Assembly (NCBI GenBank): GCA_016790695.1
Contig: JAEUOS010000091.1
Span: forward strand, 62,001 to 126,000
From: Burkholderiales bacterium
Lineage (GTDB): Bacteria > Pseudomonadota > Gammaproteobacteria > Burkholderiales > JAEUOS01
DNA length: 64,000 nt
Direction of reading: 5' to 3'
Positions 28,860 through 37,307 of the stretch are shown here, one piece after another. Position 1 is the first letter of the stretch, and every line of letters starts with the position of its first letter. A program made the translations under genes and the position numbers. The notes under the pieces are model-generated. The model searched no databases, was not told where the DNA came from, and was given only the letters and a program-made list of their open reading frames with translations.

Positions 28860-29324
28860 GTGACCGGCAAGGTCGACCACGCCGCCGCGCGCGCAGCGTT
28901 CGAACGCGCGCTGGCGGAAGATGCACGGGAATTCGGCAATTTCTTCCTGTCGCGCTTCCTCGGTCTCGCGGTCACCTATCCGGACGACGACACCTGCGTC
29001 GTCGAGCTTGACGTCCACGACTACATGTTCAACCCCCAGGGCTCGCTGCACGGCGGGGTGATCGCGACGGTCCTGGACATTTCGATGGGACATCTGCTCA
29101 ATCGGCGCGTCGGCACCGGGATGACGCTGCAGATGGAGACCAAGTTTCTGCGTCCGGCGCGCGCCGGACGGATTCGCGCCGAGGGGCGGTTCCTGAAGAA
29201 GGGCCGGTCGATCAACTATCTGGAGACGCGCCTGACCGACGCCGGCGGCGCGTTGTTGGCGGTGGCCAACTCGACCTGGCAACTGCTCGGGGCCGCCGGC
29301 CCCGACGGCGCGCCACGTTCCTAG
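28860..29324 (+). CDS. PaaI-family hotdog thioesterase
   Basis: A 154-residue hotdog-fold protein. The motif GSLHGGVIATVLD (HGG, about residues 60-64) and the later strand with FLKKGRSINYLETRL mark the PaaI/YdiI acyl-CoA thioesterase group. It starts with GTG at 28860 with only a weak ribosome site. It is 40 bases after korB on the same strand, so it may hydrolyse the acyl-CoA made by, or toxic to, the Kor pathway; that link is inferred. It meets the PhyH gene tail to tail. Confidence 0.8.
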   Translation: MTGKVDHAAARAAFERALAEDAREFGNFFLSRFLGLAVTYPDDDTCVVELDVHDYMFNPQGSLHGGVIATVLDISMGHLLNRRVGTGMTLQMETKFLRPARAGRIRAEGRFLKKGRSINYLETRLTDAGGALLAVANSTWQLLGAAGPDGAPRS

Positions 29325-30127
29325 CCGACGAGGACCGGAAAGGCGGCGGAGTCGAGCCTGGCACCCGGCCGCGGTCCGCCGTGCTCGGGGGGCGGCGGTG
29401 ACATGAATCCGTCGCGCAGCACGAATCGCGCATCTTCTCCCGTGAACCGGGCCGAGAAGGCGCGGCGCCGGTGCGTCGAGAGATTCTCGGGCGCGCCGTG
29501 GACCGTCAGTCCGTGAAAGGCAATGCAGTCGCCCACGGCGAGCTCCCACGACAGGATGCGGTGGCGGCTGCGCTCGGCCTCGAAGTCCGGCAGGTCCTCG
29601 AACCGGCTGTCGGTGGCCGTCGGATGCGCCTTCAGGTCGGCGAATCGCGCAGGACGGAACCAGCGACCCCATCGATGCGACCCGGCGATGTACTCGGGGC
29701 AGGTGCGCTTCTCGACCGGATCCAGCGGGATCCAGAAGCTGATGACGTGCTCGCCGTCCACCGGGTAGTAGGGCTGGTCGTGGTGCCAGGGAGTCCTTTC
29801 CTTGGTGCCCGGTTCCTTGACCAGTACGTGCTCGTGGTAGAGATTCACCTTGGGCGAGCCCATCAATGCGGCAGCGGCATCCTTCACCGGAGATTCGAAG
29901 AAGAAATCCCGGTACGCGGCGATCCGTTCCCAATTGCAGTAGTCGCCGAAGAACATGCCCGGGTTGCCGTCCGGCGTATAGCGCTTGGCGAACGGCCCCG
30001 GTGCGGCGAGATTCTGGTCGACACCCGCGCGCAGGCGTTCGATCCATTGCGGACTGATCAGCCCGCGCAGGCAGACCACGCCATCGTTGCGGTAGGATTC
30101 AAGTGTCGCGGCGTCGATGAGGTTCAT
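29321..30127 (-). CDS. PhyH-family Fe(II)/2-oxoglutarate dioxygenase
   Basis: 268 residues. The iron site is H-x-D in PWHHDQPYYP (about 117-121), with the distal His in LTVHGAPEN (about 208) and an Arg further on (STHRRRAFSARF) for 2-oxoglutarate. These place it in the phytanoyl-CoA/ectoine hydroxylase family, which hydroxylates unactivated C-H bonds using O2. The substrate is unknown. No ectoine or phosphonate genes lie near. It is convergent with the thioesterase gene, and both stop codons share the CTAG at 29321-29324. Confidence 0.85.
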   Translation of the reverse strand: MNLIDAATLESYRNDGVVCLRGLISPQWIERLRAGVDQNLAAPGPFAKRYTPDGNPGMFFGDYCNWERIAAYRDFFFESPVKDAAAALMGSPKVNLYHEHVLVKEPGTKERTPWHHDQPYYPVDGEHVISFWIPLDPVEKRTCPEYIAGSHRWGRWFRPARFADLKAHPTATDSRFEDLPDFEAERSRHRILSWELAVGDCIAFHGLTVHGAPENLSTHRRRAFSARFTGEDARFVLRDGFMSPPPPEHGGPRPGARLDSAAFPVLVG

Positions 30128-30282
30128 GGGCGGTTTCCGGCTTGGGGCTCGGCAGGGCGCGGAATGCAGGGCGCAGGAGAGTGTTCAGGGCGCAATAGCG
30201 TGCCGGGCGCTATTTTCACATAGCCCGCCGCGGTTGATCGGACGATGGGTGCGGCGCGCTGGCTGCCGCATGGGGAGCGGGA

Positions 30283-30825
30283 ATGATTCGATGGATCGGC
30301 GACAAGGCGATGCTGTTGGCCGGGCTGGCGGCGCTGCTGACGGCGGCAGGATGCGCGCAGCGCCGGGCGCCGGGGCCCGAACCGGCACCGCCTGCGCCCG
30401 CGCCGCCGAGCGTGTCCGTACCCGCGCCCGCACCCGCGCCCGCCGCGACGGCGGGTGCGACCGCCCCCCCGGCCTCGGCGGCGACCAGTCTCAACGGCTA
30501 CAAGCTCGAGGTCGCCAGCCGTATCCACGAGGCATCGTCGGGGAACGTTTTCAGCGGCACCCCCCCGCACCTGCTGCGCTCCGTGATCGTGGTAAGCATG
30601 ACCATCGATCGTTCGGGCAACCTGGCCGACATCCGCGTGCTGCGCGACAACGGCGATGCCGAAACCGTCCGCAGCACGCTGGACAGCGCGCGCCGCGGCG
30701 CGCCCTACCCCCGGCCTGCGGCATCGGTACTGCGCGGCGGCCGGGTGGAATTCACGGAATCCTGGCTGTTTCGCGACGACGGCCGCTTCCAGCTGCGCAG
30801 CCTGGCCGAGGCCTGGCAGAACTGA
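30283..30825 (+). CDS. Lipoprotein with a TonB-type C-terminal domain
   Basis: A 180-residue predicted lipoprotein. The signal peptide ends with LLTAAGC, making Cys24 the acylated residue. A Pro/Ala-rich spacer (about 30-70) leads to a C-terminal domain with VVSMTIDRSGNLADIRVLRDNG and YPRPAASVLRGGRVEFTESWLF, which fits the TonB-C fold. GGGGAG lies six bases before the ATG. TonB proteins are normally held by an N-terminal helix that contacts ExbB; this one would be held by lipid instead, so it is unlikely to transduce energy in the usual way. No ExbBD genes are close. Confidence 0.7.
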   Translation: MIRWIGDKAMLLAGLAALLTAAGCAQRRAPGPEPAPPAPAPPSVSVPAPAPAPAATAGATAPPASAATSLNGYKLEVASRIHEASSGNVFSGTPPHLLRSVIVVSMTIDRSGNLADIRVLRDNGDAETVRSTLDSARRGAPYPRPAASVLRGGRVEFTESWLFRDDGRFQLRSLAEAWQN

Positions 30826-30829
30826 TCCG

Positions 30830-31807
30830 TCAGTCGACGCTGGCGCCGCTGCGCTGGATCACCGGGGTCCAGCGCTTGAGTTCCGCCTGCATGAAGGCGG
30901 CGAACTCGGCCGGGGTTCCGGGCGCAGGTTCCATGTACTGGGCCTTGAGTCGGTCGACGATCGCGGCGTCCTTCATCGCCGCCACGAACTCGCGATTGAG
31001 GCGATCGATGATGGCTGGCGGTGTCTTCGCGGGCGCGACCACGCCGATCCAGGCGGTGGCCTCGACATCGAGGATGCCCGCCTCCTTGAATGTCGGGATG
31101 TTCGGCAGCAGCGGCGAGCGCTGCGGCGTGGAGATCGCCAGTGCCTTGAGCTTGCCTGCCTGGACCTGCGGCATCACCGCCAGCGGCGCCAGGGAAGCGA
31201 TGTGGGTGTCGCCGGCGATGACGCTGGTCACGGCTGCCGGCGAGGAGGCGTAGGGGATGTGGACGATGAAGGTGCCGGTCTTCGCCTTGATCAATTCGAC
31301 CGACAGGTGCGACAGGCTGCCGGCGCCGATCGAGGCATAGTTGTACTTTCCGGGGTTCCTCTTGAGCAGCGCGAACAATTCCTGCATCGAGCCGACGCCG
31401 AGGGTCGGGGCCACCGCGAGCACGTTGGGCTGATGCACGCCGAACGTGATCGGCGCCAGGTCCGTGAACGGGTTGTAGGGCATCTTCCGGTACAGCACCG
31501 TGTTGTTGACCAGCGGCCCGGTGATGGAGACGCCGATGGTGTAGCCATCGGGGGCTGCCTTGGCGATCGCATCGGTACCGACATTGCCGCCGGCGCCGGC
31601 GCGATTCTCGACGACGATCGCCTGCTTCAGTCCGGCGCCGGCCTTCTCGCCGACGATGCGTGCGAACACATCCGGCGTCGAGCCGGCCGCGAACGGCACG
31701 ATGAGCCGGATCGGGCGGGACGGATAGTCCTGGGCGGCGGCGCTGCCGAGAGCAAGGAGGGCGCTCGCGCCCAGCACGACAGCGACGGTGCGCGTCAAGG
31801 TTCGCAT
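30830..31807 (-). CDS. Bug-family (TctC) periplasmic solute-binding protein
   Basis: 325 residues with a Sec signal ending GSAAA before QDYPSRPIRLIVPFAAGSTPDV. PDGYTIGVSITG and YNYASIGAGSLSHLSVELIK are family segments. It is the second orphan Bug receptor in the window and differs clearly from the one at 15169. The ATG at 31807 has GGAG seven bases upstream, lying inside the chorismate mutase gene; the two genes overlap by 13 bases. The ligand is unknown. Confidence 0.9.
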   Translation of the reverse strand: MRTLTRTVAVVLGASALLALGSAAAQDYPSRPIRLIVPFAAGSTPDVFARIVGEKAGAGLKQAIVVENRAGAGGNVGTDAIAKAAPDGYTIGVSITGPLVNNTVLYRKMPYNPFTDLAPITFGVHQPNVLAVAPTLGVGSMQELFALLKRNPGKYNYASIGAGSLSHLSVELIKAKTGTFIVHIPYASSPAAVTSVIAGDTHIASLAPLAVMPQVQAGKLKALAISTPQRSPLLPNIPTFKEAGILDVEATAWIGVVAPAKTPPAIIDRLNREFVAAMKDAAIVDRLKAQYMEPAPGTPAEFAAFMQAELKRWTPVIQRSGASVD

Positions 31808-32178
31808 GACGGGTCTCCAATGGACTGCATGTTGTGAAAGTAGCGCTCTTCGCCGGATATGAAGGCCGCCACCATGGTCCGGTAGGTGGCTTCGACCACG
31901 TCGGCCAGCCCCTCGAAACCACGGTCATGGCGTGCGGCGAGGTCGCGTGCCCGCGCAAAGACCTCGGCCTGGCGCGCCGGCGCCGCGACCTGCTGCGGAT
32001 CGCGCTTGAAGCGCGCGGCGTCCTTGACGTACATCGCGCGCTCGGCGATCAGGGCGACGATGGCATCGTCGAGGCGATCGATGTTGGCGCGCACCTCGGC
32101 GAGATCGCGCGCCAGCGGGACATACGCCGGGTCGCGGAAAGCGCGCAGCGGGGCGCCGTCGGTCGCTGGCTCGTTCAC
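31795..32178 (-). CDS. Stand-alone AroQ-type chorismate mutase (or PchB-like)
   Basis: A 127-residue all-helical protein. VRANIDRLDDAIVALIAERAMYV, AARFKRD and the later helix with ARDLAARHD give the AroQ chorismate mutase pattern, with Arg and Lys residues placed to bind the two carboxylates. It starts with GTG at 32178 overlapping the M48 stop codon (GTGA). Prephenate formation for Phe/Tyr is the default function. The pattern also fits isochorismate-pyruvate lyase (PchB), which shares the fold, so the reaction is not settled. No pheA or pch genes are near. No signal peptide, so cytoplasmic. Confidence 0.7.
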   Translation of the reverse strand: MNEPATDGAPLRAFRDPAYVPLARDLAEVRANIDRLDDAIVALIAERAMYVKDAARFKRDPQQVAAPARQAEVFARARDLAARHDRGFEGLADVVEATYRTMVAAFISGEERYFHNMQSIGDPSCEP

Positions 32179-33332
32179 TTCGTGTGCTCCCGGGGCGGCG
32201 GCGCCGGCTTTGTCGCCGCCGGCAATGCCGCCTTGATCGCCGCATAGTCGTAGGGGAGTGCCGGCGCGTCGACGGCCGCCGCCGGCATGGCCTTGAGGGC
32301 GGCATCCATCGCGGCGAAGCGGGTCTCGCTCGCCGGGTGGGACGAGAGCCAGCCGAGATCGAGCTTTTCCTGTTCGCTCATCCTGCGAAAGAAATCGCGC
32401 ATGCCCTGCGGCCGGATGCCCGCGGCGACAAGCATCTTGAGCCCTTCGGCGTCCGCTTCGGATTCGTGGTCGCGCGAGAACTTGAGTCCGATGAGGTCCT
32501 GGCCGACCGACACCAGCCCGCCGAGGTCCCCGAACAGGAGGCTCACGGTCACCATCAGTCCCGCGCTCTTGACCATCGCCTTCAGGCTGTGGCGGCGCTC
32601 GACATGCTGCACCTCGTGCGCCAGCACGCCGGCCACCTCCTCGGCGCTGCCGGCCAGCGCGAGCAGCCCGGTGTGCACCACGATGAAGCCGCCGGGCATG
32701 GCAAAGGCGTTGACCGTCGCATCCTCGGCGACGTGGAATTCGTAGGCGTACGGCGAGCCCCGCGTCAGCCGCGCGCCGATCTCGCGCACCATCGCCTGCG
32801 GCGGGCCGTCGACCAGCCTGAGCCTGGCCTTGGCCTGGGCGAACACCGCCTCGCCGAGCTTGCGTTCCTGCGCGACCGGCACATGCGAGACCGCCCAGGC
32901 CGCGATCCGATCGTGCTCGGCCAGCAACAGCACCAGCAGCACGATCGGCAGGACGATCGGCAGCAGCGTCGCCCACACCATCAGGTGCGACCAGCGCCGC
33001 GTGCGCGCATCGGCGCCGAGATGTCCGGTGCCCCGGAGGCGCGCCTTCTCCGGCGCCGACTGTGCGAGTTGCGCGCGGAGAGCGGCCACGGCGGCGGCGT
33101 CGGACACGACCAGGGCGTAGCTCCCGGCGCGGCCCTGCCATTCCAGCATCACCTGGGCATCATTGAAGCCGCCCTTGCGCACCGTGATTTCGCTCCAGCG
33201 GGGCGTGCCGTCGGGCGCGTCGGCGGTGACGACACGCAGGCCGAAGCCGGAGACCTCGAACTCGACCGCCGCGCCGGCGGTCTGGAAGCCCGGCCCGTAC
33301 GCACGGCCCGGATGGCGACCCGCGGCGCTCAC
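32175..33332 (-). CDS. Membrane-anchored M48 zinc metallopeptidase
   Basis: 385 residues from the GTG at 33332, which has AAGG six to seven bases upstream; the longer frame runs into the preceding gene. An N-terminal beta domain (about 1-85) precedes a membrane helix (WATLLPIVLPIVLLVLLLAE, about 118-137). The catalytic motif is HEVQH (His239, Glu240, His243), with the third zinc ligand in HESEADAEGL. It belongs to the M48 family with a protein-quality or envelope role; the active domain should face the periplasm if the helix is a simple anchor, though the side is not certain. Confidence 0.85.
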   Translation of the reverse strand: MSAAGRHPGRAYGPGFQTAGAAVEFEVSGFGLRVVTADAPDGTPRWSEITVRKGGFNDAQVMLEWQGRAGSYALVVSDAAAVAALRAQLAQSAPEKARLRGTGHLGADARTRRWSHLMVWATLLPIVLPIVLLVLLLAEHDRIAAWAVSHVPVAQERKLGEAVFAQAKARLRLVDGPPQAMVREIGARLTRGSPYAYEFHVAEDATVNAFAMPGGFIVVHTGLLALAGSAEEVAGVLAHEVQHVERRHSLKAMVKSAGLMVTVSLLFGDLGGLVSVGQDLIGLKFSRDHESEADAEGLKMLVAAGIRPQGMRDFFRRMSEQEKLDLGWLSSHPASETRFAAMDAALKAMPAAAVDAPALPYDYAAIKAALPAATKPAPPPREHTK

Positions 33333-33363
33333 GGGCCGCCTTGGCGCAGCGCCGAGAGGACGA

Positions 33364-34185
33364 TCAATCGTCGTCGCCGCCGAAGATGCCGCCAAGCACG
33401 CCGCCCTCCTCGCGACCGCCACCGCCGCCGAGCAGGCCGGCAGCGGCGCCGCCGCCTGCGCCCTGCGGGGCCGCGGCGAAGATGCGCGAGGCCAGTCGGT
33501 TGAACGGCAGGGACTGCAGGATCACCGTGCCAGGGCCGCGCAGGACCGCGAAGAACAGGCCTTCGCCGCCGAACAGGGCGGTCTTGATCTTGCCGACGTA
33601 CTGGATGTCGTAGTCGACCGACGGCTGCATCGCCACCAGGCAGCCGGTGTCGACGCGCAAGGTCTCGCCGGGCGCGAGGTCGCGCTTGAGCATCGTGCCG
33701 CCCGCATGAATGAAGGCCAGGCCGTCGCCCTCGAGCTTCTGCATGATGAAACCTTCGCCGCCGAAGAATCCGGCGCCGAGCTTCTTCTGGAATGCGATCG
33801 ACAGCGACACGCCCTTCGCCGCGCAGAGGAAGGCGTCCTTCTGGCAGATGAGCGCGCCGCCGAGCTTCGAGAGGTCCATCGGCAGCAGCTTCCCGGGGTA
33901 GGGCGCCGCGAACGCGACCTTCTTCTTCCCCTGGCCCTTGTTCGTGTAGACGGTCGTGAACAGCGACTCGCCCGTGAGCAGGCGCTTGCCGGCGCCCATG
34001 AGCTTGCCGAAGAAGCCCGACTGCTGCGCGGAACCGTCGCCGAAGATGGTGTCGAGGTCGACGCCGTCCTCCATGTACATCATCGAGCCGGCCTCGCCGA
34101 TGGCGGCCTCGTTCGGGTCGAGTTCGATCTCGACGAACTGCATCTCGGCGCCGTAGATCTTGTAGTCGATGACATCCATTGCCAT
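33364..34185 (-). CDS. TIGR00266 / AIM24-family protein
   Basis: A 273-residue beta-rich protein. [31 protein letters not shown] is replaced by the family consensus of this region; SGEEF-like [14 protein letters not shown] and [15 protein letters not shown] are the main repeats. The C-terminal tail is Gly-rich and acidic, ending GGDDD. Structures show a tryptophan-RNA-attenuator-like beta fold, and the role is unknown. GGAG lies eight bases before the ATG. It is first in the run with the M48 protease, chorismate mutase and Bug receptor; the gap to M48 is 31 bases. Confidence 0.85.
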   Translation of the reverse strand: MAMDVIDYKIYGAEMQFVEIELDPNEAAIGEAGSMMYMEDGVDLDTIFGDGSAQQSGFFGKLMGAGKRLLTGESLFTTVYTNKGQGKKKVAFAAPYPGKLLPMDLSKLGGALICQKDAFLCAAKGVSLSIAFQKKLGAGFFGGEGFIMQKLEGDGLAFIHAGGTMLKRDLAPGETLRVDTGCLVAMQPSVDYDIQYVGKIKTALFGGEGLFFAVLRGPGTVILQSLPFNRLASRIFAAAPQGAGGGAAAGLLGGGGGREEGGVLGGIFGGDDD

Positions 34186-34265
34186 GTGATTCGCTCCCTG
34201 TGTGCTAGAAGGCCCCGATGCCGGCCGCGCGCGCGGCGTGCAACGGGCGCGGCAGGACCCGCGGC

Positions 34266-34271
34266 TATAAT
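34266..34271 (+). promoter_or_regulatory. Consensus -10 box for the rnb-tonB operon
   Basis: A perfect TATAAT in the divergent region between the TIGR00266 gene and the exonuclease gene, about 105 bases before the GTG at 34377. No clear -35 is visible at 17 bases. An inverted repeat AGGGTT-T-AACCCT (34312-34324) lies downstream in the likely leader. Confidence 0.5.
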
Positions 34272-34376
34272 CCGGGCGCGAATTCTAACCTTTCCCCATT
34301 GCGCGTTCCGCAGGGTTTAACCCTAAGCGCGGCGACGCGGCGGACGGCGCGCGCCGGTCCCGGAAGCGGAACCCCA

Positions 34377-36323
34377 GTGAACGTGTTCTACGAGGAAGAC
34401 GGCGGCTTCAAGGTGGCCGCGGTGCTTTCCGAGGCCGAGGCGTCCCTGCAGGTCGAGGCCGCGCATGGCAAGCGCTCGAAAATCAAGGCGTCGGCGGTGC
34501 TGCTGCGGTTCGATCGGCCCCCGCTGGCGGCGTTCCGTGATGCTGCCGACGCGCTGGCCGAGGGGATCGATGCCGACTTCCTGTGGGAGGTCGCGCCGCG
34601 CGAGGAGTTCGGGTTCGACGAGCTCGCGCGTGACTACTTCGGCCGTGAACCCGCGGCGGTGGAAGCGGCGGCGCTGCTGCTGAGGCTGCATGCGTCGCCG
34701 ATGTACTTCTACAAGAAGGGGCGCGGTCGCTACAAGACGGCCACCCCGGAAGCGCTCAAGTCGGCGCTCGCATCGGCGGAGCGCAAGCGACGCGAAGCCG
34801 AGCAGGTCGAGGAATTCGCGACCGAGCTCACGCAGTTCCGCATGCCGGAGGCGCTCGTCCCGCAGGTGCAGATGCTGCTCTACCGTCCGGAGAAGCAGTC
34901 GGTCGCCTATCGCGCGCTGGATGCCGCATGCGCGGCGACCGGCCTGCCGCCCGCGCGCTTGCTCCATCGCGCCGGTGCGCTCGCCGGGCCCTACGAGCAT
35001 CTGCTGGGCCGCTTTCTTGCCGAGCACTTTCCGCGCGGCACGCGCTTCGCGCCGCACCCGGCCGCGGAACCGCCGGCGGAACTGCCGCTCGCCCCGGCGC
35101 CGGCGTTTTCCATCGACGATGCCGCGACGACCGAGATCGACGACGCCTTTTCCGTGGCCTCCGGCGTCTCGGGTCGATTGCGGATCGGCATTCACATTGC
35201 CGCGCCCGCGCTCGGCTTCAGCCCGGACGGTGACCTCGACGCCATCGCGCGCGCGCGCATGTCCACCGTCTACATGCCCGGCGCGAAGATCACCATGCTG
35301 CCGGACGAGGTGGTGGAGGCGTTCACGCTGAAGGCCGGCCGCACGGTGCCGTGCGTCTCGCTCTATCTCGAGGTGGAGCCTGCCGACATGGCGGTGGCAG
35401 ACGTGGAGACACGGCTGGAGCGGATCGCGGTCGCGTCGAACCTCCGCCACCATGAACTCGACGACATCCTGACCGAGGCGTCGCTCGCATCCGGCGCGGG
35501 CACCTACCCGCATGCGGCCGAGCTCGCACACCTCTGGCGCCTGGCCTGCCGCCTCGAGGCCGGGCGCGGCAGGGCGTCGCACAATCAGGCCTTTCGCGAC
35601 TACAACTTCCGCATCGACTGGCAGGAGCCCGGCCGACCGGTCGAGGAGGCGCGCGTGGTCATTGAAGAGCGCCGCCGCGGGGCGCCTCTGGACAAGATCG
35701 TCTCGGAACTGATGATTCTCGCCAATCACACCTGGGGACGACTGCTGGCCGACCGCGGCGCAGCGGCGATCTATCGCGTCAAGACGGGCGCCGGTCCGGC
35801 CGGCAAGGTGCGCATGACCACCGTTCCCGCGCCGCATGTCGGGCTGGGGGTCAGCCACTATGCGTGGTCGAGTTCGCCGCTGCGGCGCTATGTCGACCTC
35901 GTCAATCAATGGCAGCTTGCCGCCGTGCTTCGCGGTGCCAAGCCGCCGTTCGCGCCGCGCTCGGAATCGCTCCTGGGCGCTGTCGCGGGGTTCGAGGCGG
36001 CGCATGCCGGTTACGCGTCGTTCCAGCGCAGCATGGAGCGCTACTGGTGCCTGCGCTGGCTGGCGCAGGAGGGCCACGTCGGCGGTGCCGACGCCTTGAC
36101 GGGCAGCGTCGGCCGCGACGGCAACGTGCGCCTCGACGGCATCCCGCTGGGCGGGCCTGTTGCCGGCATGCCTTCGCTCGCGCCGGGCACGCGCGTGCAG
36201 GTCCGGGTGCGCGGCATCGACCTCTGGCAGCTGACGGCGGACCTGGTGTTTGCCGGCGAAATTGGCGCGCCGGCGGAAGATATTTCCGCCGAAGCGGAGG
36301 AAAACGGCGGCGATACCGATTAG
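34377..36323 (+). CDS. RNase II/R-family 3'-5' exoribonuclease
   Basis: 648 residues from the GTG at 34377, where the family N-terminus NVFYEEDGGFKVAAVL begins; the longer frame upstream includes the promoter. The catalytic RNB domain starts near 240 with SIDDAATTEIDDAFS, whose acidic residues bind magnesium, and continues to HYAWSSSPLRRYVDLVNQWQL. A short C-terminal S1-like region follows. The protein is shorter than RNase R and fits the betaproteobacterial RNase II-like group found beside tonB. It degrades single-stranded RNA from the 3' end in the cytoplasm. Confidence 0.88.
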   Translation: MNVFYEEDGGFKVAAVLSEAEASLQVEAAHGKRSKIKASAVLLRFDRPPLAAFRDAADALAEGIDADFLWEVAPREEFGFDELARDYFGREPAAVEAAALLLRLHASPMYFYKKGRGRYKTATPEALKSALASAERKRREAEQVEEFATELTQFRMPEALVPQVQMLLYRPEKQSVAYRALDAACAATGLPPARLLHRAGALAGPYEHLLGRFLAEHFPRGTRFAPHPAAEPPAELPLAPAPAFSIDDAATTEIDDAFSVASGVSGRLRIGIHIAAPALGFSPDGDLDAIARARMSTVYMPGAKITMLPDEVVEAFTLKAGRTVPCVSLYLEVEPADMAVADVETRLERIAVASNLRHHELDDILTEASLASGAGTYPHAAELAHLWRLACRLEAGRGRASHNQAFRDYNFRIDWQEPGRPVEEARVVIEERRRGAPLDKIVSELMILANHTWGRLLADRGAAAIYRVKTGAGPAGKVRMTTVPAPHVGLGVSHYAWSSSPLRRYVDLVNQWQLAAVLRGAKPPFAPRSESLLGAVAGFEAAHAGYASFQRSMERYWCLRWLAQEGHVGGADALTGSVGRDGNVRLDGIPLGGPVAGMPSLAPGTRVQVRVRGIDLWQLTADLVFAGEIGAPAEDISAEAEENGGDTD

Positions 36324-36380
36324 AATTCCGCATTCGAGATTCTCGGGGAACGCTCCTCGCAGCGCCCGACGTCACGGTTC

Positions 36381-37307
36381 GTGAGCATCGCCGAAGCGTT
36401 ATCCCAGGCCGTTTCCGCGCCGTCATGGTGGCGCCGGCTGGACGCCTCACAGCGGATTCTGGGTGCGGCGCTGCTGCTTTCGACCATCGCGCACGCGTGC
36501 GTGCTCTCGGTGCGGTTCGCCCAGCCGGCGCTCGAGCGCATGCGGCCGGTGGAGAATCGGCTCGACGTCATCCTCGTCAACGCGCGGCACGAGCAGCGGC
36601 CCGTGAAGGCCGAGGCGCTCGCACAGGCGAATCTCGACGGCGGCGGCGAGGCCGCAAGCGGCAGGGCGAAGTCGTTCCTGCCCAAGACCCGCGTGGCGCA
36701 GGACGGCGACGAGTTGCGCGCGGCCTCGGCGCGCGTGCAGCAGCTCGAGGAGCAGCAGCAGAAGCTGATGACGTCGCTGCGCAGTGCGAATGCCCAGATC
36801 GCGGCCAGCGAGGCGAGGCCGGAAGTGCAACCGGAACCGACGCCTCCCGCGCCGCAACTCAGCGGTGCCGATCTCTATGCGAGCGCCACCGCGATCGCGC
36901 GCCGCGAGGCCGAGATCCACCGGCGGATCGAGGACGAGAACGCGCGGCCCAAGCGCGGCTACATCACGCCCTCGACGCGCGAGGTCGAGTACGCGATGTA
37001 TTTCAAGCAATGGGCCGACAAGGTCGAGCGCTACGGCAATCACAACTATCCGGAGGCAGCCAAGGGCCGCCGCTTCCGCCTGGTGATGACGGTTTCGCTG
37101 TTTGCCGACGGCCGCATCGAGAAGATCGAGATCGACCGGAGTTCCGGCAACCGCGAGGTCGACGATGCGGCGCGGCGCATCGTCCGAACCGCCGGTCCGT
37201 ACGGGCGGTTTTCTCCCGCCATGCAGGCGCGCTACGGCGTGCTCGACCTCACCATGACCTGGACCTTTGCCCGCGAGGACGCCCTCAGTGTCGAAGGATC
37301 CAACTAG
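36381..37307 (+). CDS. TonB-family energy transducer
   Basis: 308 residues starting with GTG at 36381. One membrane helix (about 28-50, ILGAALLLSTIAHACVLSVRF) is followed by a long helical, charged periplasmic region with a coiled-coil stretch (ARVQQLEEQQQKLM, about 115-130), a short Pro-rich part, and a TonB-C domain ending in LTMTWTFARED. It would link inner-membrane energy to outer-membrane receptors, but no exbB/exbD or receptor gene is nearby and the Pro-rich spacer is short. It lies 57 bases after the exonuclease gene. Confidence 0.82.
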   Translation: MSIAEALSQAVSAPSWWRRLDASQRILGAALLLSTIAHACVLSVRFAQPALERMRPVENRLDVILVNARHEQRPVKAEALAQANLDGGGEAASGRAKSFLPKTRVAQDGDELRAASARVQQLEEQQQKLMTSLRSANAQIAASEARPEVQPEPTPPAPQLSGADLYASATAIARREAEIHRRIEDENARPKRGYITPSTREVEYAMYFKQWADKVERYGNHNYPEAAKGRRFRLVMTVSLFADGRIEKIEIDRSSGNREVDDAARRIVRTAGPYGRFSPAMQARYGVLDLTMTWTFAREDALSVEGSN

